A DNA stretch of 41,324 nucleotides from Mycobacterium yunnanensis (GTDB taxonomy: Bacteria; Actinomycetota; Actinomycetes; Mycobacteriales; Mycobacteriaceae). A program made the translations under genes and the position numbers. The stretch lies in assembly GCF_025823185.1 (NCBI RefSeq), contig NZ_JACKVK010000010.1:1-41324 (forward strand), read 5' to 3'. Within the stretch, counting starts at the first letter, position 1; each line of letters begins with the position of its first letter. The notes under the pieces are model-generated. The model had not been told where the DNA came from. It was given only the letters and a program-made list of their open reading frames with translations, and ran no database searches. Below are positions 34,828 to 41,324 of this stretch, piece after piece.

Positions 34828-37800
34828 GCCGCGAGGTGGCCCCACCGCGACGACAGTTCCTCCCATGGACCGTCGTCGGCGATCGCGCCGTCGACCAGCA
34901 CGACCACCCGGTCCGCCCTGGCCAGCGCCGCCCGCTTGGAGGTGGCGCCCAGCACCGTCGTCCCCCGCGCCCGAAGGCTGGCCCACAGCTCCACCTCGGT
35001 GGCGGCGTCCAGTGCGCTGGAGATGTCGTCGGCCAGAAGCAGTTCCGGCTCCGTTGCCAGAGCGCGGGCCAATGCCAGGCGCTGGACCTGACCACCGGAC
35101 AGGCGCACCCCGCGGTGGCCCACGACGGCGTCGACCCCGCCGGCGTCGGCGACGTCCGGACCGAGCCGGGCGTCGGCCACGGCCCGCTCGACGTCACGGT
35201 CGTGGTCGAGGCGCACGTTATCGGCGAACGTGCCCGAGAGCACCAGCGGCACCTGGGCGACGTGCGCCACCCGACCGGGCCGAAGGAATGTCTGCGCGTC
35301 GGTGACCTCCGCACCGTTCCACCTGATCCGCCCGGTGTGGCCCACCAGACCGCACAGCACCGACAGCAGACTCGACTTGCCCGCGCCCACCTGCCCGAGC
35401 AGCAGCACCAGCTCACCCGCCTCGACACTCAGGTGCACGCCCGTCACACCCCGGGTCCCGTCGTCGTGCACGGCTGTGACGTCGACCAACTCCAAGCGCC
35501 GCAACGGTGTTCGCGTGACCGGCGCCGGGCGGGGTGCGGTACCGGCCCGTAGGTCCACACCCGCGGGAACGTCCATGAGGTCGGCTCCGCCCGCCAGGCG
35601 AGTGGTGGCCCGCTGCCAGGCGCGGACGCCCGGTGCGTCGGTGACCACCGCCCCGGCGACGCTGCCGAAGTAGTCGAAGCCGGCGACGGCGCTGGAGACC
35701 AGCAGCGCGGTGGCCAAATTCCATCCGCCCACCAGGTACACCACCCACGCCGCGACGACGCCGAGTTGCACCATCACCACGGGCACCCCGAACAAGATCG
35801 ACTGGATGCGGTGTTCGCGCACCGCCGCGCCCACCCGGCCGCCGTCGACGCGGTCCAGATACGCCCGAATGTCCGCCGTCGCGGCAGCGAGCTTGACGGT
35901 CCGGACGCATTCGAGCACCGACACCAGGGAGCGCCCGAACTCGGCGCGGGTGGCCGAGGCGGCCGCCGACGAGCGGCCCGCGACGGGTCGACCCGCCACC
36001 GACGTCACGGCGGCGGCCACCATCACCGCAAGCAGGATCGCGCCGGCGACGGGTGTTCCGCCGAGCAACGACGCGATGACGACGATCACCAGACCGCCGA
36101 CGACGTCGTTCCACCGGTCGGCGTAGTGCAGGAAGCGGTCCGAGTCGAGCACGCGCGAGACCACCTCGCCGGGCGGCGTACCCGGCAGCCGGTCTTGCCG
36201 AGTCTGCGCGTCCAGCACCGTCATTCGGATCCGCAGCGCACACGCCGACCACCACGGCAGGAACCGCCGCAGCGCCACCGCCAGCAGCAGCGGTTCGACG
36301 AGGATGCACAGCACCATCGCCACGGCGATGAGCGTCGGGGTCCTGCCCTCGCTCAGAGCTTGGACGACGTGCCCCCACGCGAAGCCGCTGACCGCGCCGG
36401 TCGCCCCGACCAGTCCGGTCAACACGAACAAGGACGCGCCCAACAGGCCCCAGGTGGGATGGGTGCAGACCATGCGGATGATGCCGCGGGCCAGACTCGG
36501 CCCGCCGTCGACGTCGGGCGGTTTGGGGGCGTCTCCGTGCCTGCGGACCCCACCGACGGCGGCCCCGTCGTCGACGGCCGGCGGTGGCGCGTCCGCGCCA
36601 ATCCCGCTGGCCTCGAGCAGGTTCAGGAAGGGCCCGGGCCGGTCGGCGAGTTCGGCGCGCGGACCCTGCTCGACGACGCGGCCGTGGTCGAGCACGGCGA
36701 CGAGGTCGGCACGGGTCACGGTCGAAAGGCGGTGGGCGATCAGCATTCCGGTGCGGTCGGCCAGCAGGCGATCGGCCGCTCGCACCACTCTGGCCTCGGT
36801 CAGAGGATCCATCCTCGCGGTGGCCTCGTCGAGTACGACCACGCGCACCTCGCGGACCAGGAGCCGCGCGAAGGCGACGAGTTGCTCCTCCCCCGCCGAC
36901 AGCGTGGTGCCACCGGGACCCAGGAGGGTGTCGACGCCGTCGGGCAGGCTCTCGACCCAATCGGTCAGCTCGAGTTCGGCGACGGCGTCGAGCACTCGCT
37001 GCCGGGGTACGTCGGCGAACAGCGTGACGTTCTCGGCGAGCGTGCCCGCGAGGATCTCGGTGCGCTGGGTCACCACGCCGACCGCGGCTCTCAGGCGGTG
37101 CACGTCGAGGTCGAGGACGTCGACGCCGCCGAGGAACACCGACCCCCGATGGGGGTCCACCGCCCGGGAGACCAGCGACGCGAGAGTCGACTTGCCCGAA
37201 CCGGTTCGGCCGACCAACGCACACGTGGTGCCCGCCGGGATCGTCAGGTCGACCCCGCGCAGCACCGGTGGCCCGTCGGCGTAGGAGAACGTCAGCCCAC
37301 GCATCTCGACACCAACCGCGTCGGCCGGAAGATCCACTCCGCCAACGGGTTCTGACTCCGCGACGATCAGTTGCCGAAGCCGGATGATCGCACCCATGCC
37401 CGCCTGCAGTTCGGGCAGTTGCCGGGTCAGCTGCGCGATCTCGCCGACCAAGGTGGCGCTGACCAGGAACAGCGTGATCAATTGGGCGACGTCGAGATCG
37501 CCGTCCGCGACGAGCGCGACACCGGCAACGACGACGCCGGCGAGCAACGCGTGCAGGAGCCCGCCGGCCCACAGGGTGATGCGCGACTCGACCGCCACCA
37601 CCGCGCGAAAGCACCGCTGAATGGTGGCCGACAGTTCGGCGCACCGCCGCAGGACGAAGGCCTGGCCAAGGCTGGTGCGCACGTCGTCGCGCGCGGCGAC
37701 GCCCTCCTCCATCGCTGCCGCGTGGTCGGTCCAGGCGATCTCCTCGACGACCTTGCGCCGGCCGAGCTCGCGCAGCAGGGGTCGAATCGCCATGGTGATG

Positions 37801-38342
37801 AGCAGGACGACGACCGGGAAGACGATCCAGGCGGGCCACCAGGTCAGCCCGGCGACGACCCACATCGGCACCGCGGACACGACGGTGCGCAGGGCCTCCC
37901 ACATCTGCGACCGCACCAGCGACCCGACTTCGTGGGTGTCGTCGTCCACGCGGTCGAGGATCTCGCCGACGGCCTGCTCGGACAGTCGGTCCAGCGGTTG
38001 GCCGAGTGCCGCGGTGAGCAAATCGGCCCGCAGACGGCCCTCGGCCCTGTCGGCGATGCGGGCCCAGACGGTGCGACCCACGGTGTCGAGGACGGCGGCG
38101 CCCAGCAAGCACGCCGCGAGCACCCACACCGTCGTCCAGACGGGGTTGGTCGCGAGGCGGCCGATCACGACGGTGCCCAAGGATTGCAGCACCGCCGCGA
38201 CCGTCATCGTCAGCAGGGCGACCACGACACCGGGGCTCTTGAGGCGCCGCCATCCGACGGTGCGGTCGAGGTGATCCGCCAAATCCCGGTGGCCCATGGT
38301 CGGCGCCGACGGGGTGGTGTCAGGCCGGGTCGTGGTGGTCAT
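34824..38342 (-). CDS. Fused ABC exporter (TMD-NBD-TMD-NBD), Rv0194-like
   Basis: A 1172-residue multidrug-type exporter in which two half-transporters are joined. NBD1 has Walker A GRTGSGKST (about 377-385), signature LSAGEEQ and Walker B VVVLDEAT with a catalytic Glu. NBD2 has Walker A GQVGAGKSS (about 985), signature LSGGQVQ and Walker B LLLADDIS, where Glu is replaced by Asp. The composite site built from NBD2 Walker motifs and the NBD1 LSAGE signature is therefore degenerate, as in asymmetric heterodimeric exporters. Length matches Mtb Rv0194. ATG 38342 has only a weak ribosome binding site. The substrate is unknown. Confidence 0.9.
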   Translation of the reverse strand: MTTTTRPDTTPSAPTMGHRDLADHLDRTVGWRRLKSPGVVVALLTMTVAAVLQSLGTVVIGRLATNPVWTTVWVLAACLLGAAVLDTVGRTVWARIADRAEGRLRADLLTAALGQPLDRLSEQAVGEILDRVDDDTHEVGSLVRSQMWEALRTVVSAVPMWVVAGLTWWPAWIVFPVVVLLITMAIRPLLRELGRRKVVEEIAWTDHAAAMEEGVAARDDVRTSLGQAFVLRRCAELSATIQRCFRAVVAVESRITLWAGGLLHALLAGVVVAGVALVADGDLDVAQLITLFLVSATLVGEIAQLTRQLPELQAGMGAIIRLRQLIVAESEPVGGVDLPADAVGVEMRGLTFSYADGPPVLRGVDLTIPAGTTCALVGRTGSGKSTLASLVSRAVDPHRGSVFLGGVDVLDLDVHRLRAAVGVVTQRTEILAGTLAENVTLFADVPRQRVLDAVAELELTDWVESLPDGVDTLLGPGGTTLSAGEEQLVAFARLLVREVRVVVLDEATARMDPLTEARVVRAADRLLADRTGMLIAHRLSTVTRADLVAVLDHGRVVEQGPRAELADRPGPFLNLLEASGIGADAPPPAVDDGAAVGGVRRHGDAPKPPDVDGGPSLARGIIRMVCTHPTWGLLGASLFVLTGLVGATGAVSGFAWGHVVQALSEGRTPTLIAVAMVLCILVEPLLLAVALRRFLPWWSACALRIRMTVLDAQTRQDRLPGTPPGEVVSRVLDSDRFLHYADRWNDVVGGLVIVVIASLLGGTPVAGAILLAVMVAAAVTSVAGRPVAGRSSAAASATRAEFGRSLVSVLECVRTVKLAAATADIRAYLDRVDGGRVGAAVREHRIQSILFGVPVVMVQLGVVAAWVVYLVGGWNLATALLVSSAVAGFDYFGSVAGAVVTDAPGVRAWQRATTRLAGGADLMDVPAGVDLRAGTAPRPAPVTRTPLRRLELVDVTAVHDDGTRGVTGVHLSVEAGELVLLLGQVGAGKSSLLSVLCGLVGHTGRIRWNGAEVTDAQTFLRPGRVAHVAQVPLVLSGTFADNVRLDHDRDVERAVADARLGPDVADAGGVDAVVGHRGVRLSGGQVQRLALARALATEPELLLADDISSALDAATEVELWASLRARGTTVLGATSKRAALARADRVVVLVDGAIADDGPWEELSSRWGHLAA

Positions 38343-38420
38343 CGCGACGTGGACGCTACACATCGCCGGCGCCACGATGCACCTTCTTTTCGGGGGCGGC
38401 CAATCCTCGACCGCCGCGGG

Positions 38421-39566
38421 TCAGGCGGTGACCTGCGGTGTGATCAGGAACTTCTCACCGGTGGCGCGCTTGAGGTAGGCGGTGAACGCCTCGGGCGCGA
38501 GCATGCCGGCCAGGGAGACCTCGCGGTTGTAGGAGCTGGCGAAGGTCGTGGTCAGTTCGTTGGCCACCCGCGAGCGCAACCGCCCGATGGTGTCGGCGCC
38601 GGCGTTCTGCAGGAACGGGGTCAGCAGCCACCCGCCGATGCCCCACGCCATGCCGAACTTCCTGGTGAGCGTCGTCGGTCCGCTGTCGAGCGCGCCGTAG
38701 ACGTAGACCTGCTTGTGCACGGTGGAGCCGTAGCGTGAATAGGCCTCACCGGTCGTGTTGGCGGCGCGTTCCATTGCGTTGAGGATGTCGCCGGCGATGG
38801 TTCCGCCGCCGATCGCGTCGAAGGCCAGCGTCGCGTTGGTGGCCACCAGCGCGTCGAAGAGGTCGGTGGCGAACGTCGGCGAGGTCGAGTCGACCACGTG
38901 CACCGCACCGATCGACCTCAACAGCTCCTCCTGCTCGGGCTTGCGGACCACGTTGACCAGCGGGATGTCGTCCTCGAGGCAGATCTTCACCAGCATCTGC
39001 CCGAGGTTCGACGCCGCGGCGGTGTGCACCAAACCCGAATGTCCTTCGCGCTCCATGGTTTCCACCATGCCGAGCGCGGTCAACGGGTTGACGAACGAGG
39101 AAGCACCGTCGCGAGCCGGTGTCCCGTCGGGTAGCACCAGGCACGCCGCGGCCTTCGCCACGCGGTACTGCGCGTACATTCCGCCGCCAGCCAGCCCGAC
39201 CGTCTTGCCGAGCAGCGCCTGGGCGCCGGCCGATTCACCGGCGGCGACGACGGTCCCCGCCCCCTCGTTGCCGACGGGCAGCGAATCGTCGAGGCGCGCG
39301 GTCAGAGCGTCGAGCGACTCGGGTGGGATCGGTGCAGTCACGACGGGACGCTCTTGCGTGCCGCCGACGGTGGCGGCGGCCATGTCGGCAGACGCGACGA
39401 GGAGACCGATGTCGGACGGATTGATCGGCGCGGCCTCCACCCGGACGAGCACCTCGTCGGCGGCTGGCGTCGGGACTGGGACCTCGTGCAGCGACAGTTC
39501 GAGCGTGCCCTGCGACGTCACCAACGATCGCAGTTCCAGGGCGGTCTCCGGAAGGTCGTGCGTCAT
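38421..39566 (-). CDS. MDR-family zinc-free oxidoreductase (quinone reductase-like)
   Basis: A 381-residue medium-chain reductase. It has the GroES-like N-terminal domain (VEAAPINPSDIG about 41-52, VGNEGAGTVVAAG about 95-107) and a Rossmann domain with TAAASNLGQM and VVRKPEQ after strand 2. Cysteine zinc ligands are missing, so it belongs with the quinone or enoyl reductases. An unusual insert (about 60-90) separates the two N-terminal motifs. ATG 39566 has GAGG about ten bases upstream. It lies 78 bases upstream of the ABC exporter on the same strand; co-transcription is possible. Confidence 0.87.
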   Translation of the reverse strand: MTHDLPETALELRSLVTSQGTLELSLHEVPVPTPAADEVLVRVEAAPINPSDIGLLVASADMAAATVGGTQERPVVTAPIPPESLDALTARLDDSLPVGNEGAGTVVAAGESAGAQALLGKTVGLAGGGMYAQYRVAKAAACLVLPDGTPARDGASSFVNPLTALGMVETMEREGHSGLVHTAAASNLGQMLVKICLEDDIPLVNVVRKPEQEELLRSIGAVHVVDSTSPTFATDLFDALVATNATLAFDAIGGGTIAGDILNAMERAANTTGEAYSRYGSTVHKQVYVYGALDSGPTTLTRKFGMAWGIGGWLLTPFLQNAGADTIGRLRSRVANELTTTFASSYNREVSLAGMLAPEAFTAYLKRATGEKFLITPQVTA

Positions 39567-39630
39567 GGATGGTGCCTCGTTCCTGTGGTGGGGTCTGCCG
39601 TCCACCTTAGGAACCGGCGCCGGTGGGGCG

Positions 39631-39906
39631 TCAGCAGAGTTCGCGCATGGAGGCCGAGATGATGTACATCGCGCCCGCCACCGTGGTCTTCAGATCGTTC
39701 ATCACCATGGGAATGGCGTCGGCGGTCGGCCGTCCGGCGCCGACGTATCGGCAGACCTTGTGCCCCTCCGCGCTGAGCTGCTGCGGGCTCAGCGACGTGA
39801 GCCGCGGTGCCAGTTCCGTGAGGTAGCCAGACTCGTCGGCGGCCGCCGGTGCCGCAACCCCGATCGCCATGCCTGCCGCAAGCACTGCTCCGAACACGAC
39901 CTTCAC
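39631..39906 (-). CDS. DUF732 family small secreted protein
   Basis: A 91-residue protein with a signal peptide (about 1-22, APAAA cut) and a helical mature domain holding the DUF732 pattern: YLTELAPRL, then KVCRYVGAGR and a C-terminal cysteine, which together can form a disulfide. The start is GTG 39906 with AGGAGG five bases upstream, preferred over the longer open frame. Function unknown; such proteins are abundant in mycobacteria. Confidence 0.83.
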   Translation of the reverse strand: MKVVFGAVLAAGMAIGVAAPAAADESGYLTELAPRLTSLSPQQLSAEGHKVCRYVGAGRPTADAIPMVMNDLKTTVAGAMYIISASMRELC

Positions 39907-40063
39907 GTCACACCTCCTGGTCGACGCCACCGTAGAACACGGTGTGGTCTTTGCTGACCGTTTTGGTGCAACTCGTAATAGTCTTCGCCGTGCCACCACT
40001 GGGCGACCGCGCGCGGGCCTCGGATACTGCGTCAGGAGCCGGAATTAGATGACTCACGGGCCA

Positions 40064-40102
40064 CGGGGGACGACGACGACCATTGCCGTCGTCGCCACCC
40101 CC
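40064..40102 (-). terminator. Hairpin after qcrB
   Basis: CGACGAC and GTCGTCG arms, extended by GGGG/CCCC with a small bulge, form a GC-rich hairpin 12 bases after the qcrB stop codon. There is no T-run, so confidence is moderate. Confidence 0.45.
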
Positions 40103-40113
40103 GGCGCAGTGCC

Positions 40114-41324
40114 CTAGTGGCTACCGTTGCTGCCGTTGCCGTTTCCGTTGGTGTGCTGACGCTCCTTGAGTGCCAGCATCGCCCGGTGTTCGGCGGCGTG
40201 CGCGGCTTGAACCAGCGCAGCCTGCTCACCCTCGGGATCCGGGAACAAGAAGTTGCCCGAGCCGGGGGCGCCGGCAGAGCCCAGCTTGTTCATCTTCTTG
40301 GGCAGCGGGGCGCCCTGGTACTCCAGCGGGATCGGGTGACCGTGCTCGTCGACCGGCCCCAGCGGCTGGTGCAGCTCGACGTAGGCCCCGTGCGGCAGCC
40401 GCTTGAGGATGCCGGTCTCGATGCCGTGCTCGAGCACCGCCCGGTCACTGCGCTGCAAGCTGATCGCCCACCGGTAGGTGACGTAGTAGACGATCGCGGG
40501 CAGCACGACCATCCCGATGCGGCCGATCCACGTCGTCGCGTTGAGCGAGATGTGGAACTTCAGCGAGATGATGTCGTTCATCGCACTGAAGGTCAGCACG
40601 ATGTACAGCGCGATGGCCATCGCACCGATGGCGGTGCGCACCGGGGCGTCCCGGGGGCGCTGCAACAGGTTGTGGTGCGCGGTGTCCTTGGAGAACCGCT
40701 TCTCCAGGAACGGGTAGATCGTCAGCAGGATGAAGACGAGCCCCATCAGCAACGCCACCGCCACGGCTGCAGGAACGGTGTGCCCCAACGGATACAGCTC
40801 CCACGGCGGCCAGATTCTCGCCAGGCCGTCGGTCCACATCATGTAGAAGTCGGGCTGTGAACCGGCCGAGATCTGGGAGGGCTTGTACGGCCCGAGCTGC
40901 CAGATCGGGTTGATCTGAAGAAGACCGCCCATCAACCCCAACACGCCGACGGTCATGGCGAAGAAGGCGCCGGACTTCACCGCGAACACCGGCATGACCC
41001 GCACGCCGACCACGTTGTGCTCGGTACGGCCCGGACCGGGGAACTGGGTGTGCTTCTGGAACCACACCATCGCCAGGTGCACCCCGATCAACGCCAGGAT
41101 GATCCCCGGAATCAACAGGATGTGCAGCGCGTAGAGCCGCGGGATGATGATCGACCCCGGGAAGTCCCCACCGAAGAGCGCCCAGTGCAACCACGTCCCA
41201 ATCAGGGGCATCCCCAACGTGATCGAGGAGAACGCCGCCCGCAACCCGGTCCCGGAGAGCAGATCGTCGGGCAGCGAATACCCGAAGTACCCCTCGAACA
41301 TCGCCAAGATCAGCAGCAGCGACC
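40114..41324 (-). CDS. qcrB: Cytochrome bc1 subunit b, QcrB (C-terminal part; continues past the right edge)
   Basis: The last 402 residues of cytochrome b, the quinol-oxidising membrane subunit of the actinobacterial bc1-aa3 supercomplex. A helix carries two haem-ligand histidines with 14 residues between them (LHILLIPGIILALIGVH), the spacing of b6f-type and actinobacterial proteins. The Qo-site motif is PPWE (WPPWELY). The long hydrophilic C-terminus (RSDRAVLEHGIETGI, PVDEHGHPIPLEYQG) is typical of mycobacterial QcrB and ends in an Asn/Gly-rich tail. The frame is open to 41324, so the N-terminus is missing. Confidence 0.95.
   Translation of the reverse strand, partial: SLLLILAMFEGYFGYSLPDDLLSGTGLRAAFSSITLGMPLIGTWLHWALFGGDFPGSIIIPRLYALHILLIPGIILALIGVHLAMVWFQKHTQFPGPGRTEHNVVGVRVMPVFAVKSGAFFAMTVGVLGLMGGLLQINPIWQLGPYKPSQISAGSQPDFYMMWTDGLARIWPPWELYPLGHTVPAAVAVALLMGLVFILLTIYPFLEKRFSKDTAHHNLLQRPRDAPVRTAIGAMAIALYIVLTFSAMNDIISLKFHISLNATTWIGRIGMVVLPAIVYYVTYRWAISLQRSDRAVLEHGIETGILKRLPHGAYVELHQPLGPVDEHGHPIPLEYQGAPLPKKMNKLGSAGAPGSGNFLFPDPEGEQAALVQAAHAAEHRAMLALKERQHTNGNGNGSNGSH

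Noticed and set aside
35413..38253. Minus-strand open frame of 946 codons inside the ABC exporter
   Set aside because: A +1 shadow of the exporter, extremely rich in Arg, Gly and Pro and without any domain; the true frame has both ATPase domains.

Overview
The window is high-GC actinobacterial DNA, almost certainly from a rapidly growing mycobacterium (Mycolicibacterium type). The evidence is a run of genes whose identity and order match, from memory, the Mycobacterium tuberculosis (Mtb) block Rv1057-Rv1073 read backwards, plus typical mycobacterial families: an Lpq lipoprotein, FadD, Ech, a DUF222/HNH (13E12) protein, DUF732 secreted proteins and QcrB. No tRNA, rRNA, CRISPR array, insertion sequence or prophage was recognised. 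Orthology statements are by recollection of sequence and order, not by search.

Region 1 (1-11100) is the conserved block: a partial gene at the left edge, a Bax-inhibitor-1 membrane protein, an acyl-CoA operon (echA9, echA8, a membrane alpha/beta hydrolase), a translationally coupled thiol dioxygenase and rhodanese pair, lipoprotein LpqV, two convergent patatin-type lipases, and an Rv1059-like NAD(P)-binding oxidoreductase with a KstR-like operator in front. A small membrane protein, a VOC protein and a zinc alcohol dehydrogenase are interleaved and are not part of the Mtb order as I recall it.

Region 2 (11100-21500) continues the block with fadD14 and an Rv1057-like beta-propeller. Between them lie accessory cassettes: a transmembrane Ser/Thr kinase with a four-cysteine ectodomain, an Ltp1-like thiolase, two tandem copies of a small secreted protein family, and a C4-dicarboxylate module (DctA divergent from a CitA/DcuS-type kinase and its regulator) with a CRP-like palindrome in the shared intergenic region.

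Region 3 (21500-33400) is accessory: a choloylglycine-hydrolase-type amidase, a PAS-PAS-GGDEF diguanylate cyclase and a short-chain dehydrogenase on one strand; a DUF427 protein, small secreted or hypothetical genes including a third copy of the secreted family, an F420-type oxidoreductase, a lipoprotein penicillin-binding protein, and a tight three-gene operon of glycosyltransferase, maltokinase/glucosamine-kinase-like enzyme and SIS sugar isomerase.

Region 4 (33400-41324) holds a DUF222/HNH nuclease gene whose start is overlapped by a near-perfect SOS box, a 1172-residue fused ABC exporter with one degenerate ATP site, an MDR oxidoreductase, a DUF732 secreted protein and the C-terminal two thirds of cytochrome b QcrB. 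The best candidates for new biology are the sugar operon, the three-member secreted family, and four candidate operators (KstR-like, SOS, CRP-like, and the 19-bp palindrome before the beta-propeller).
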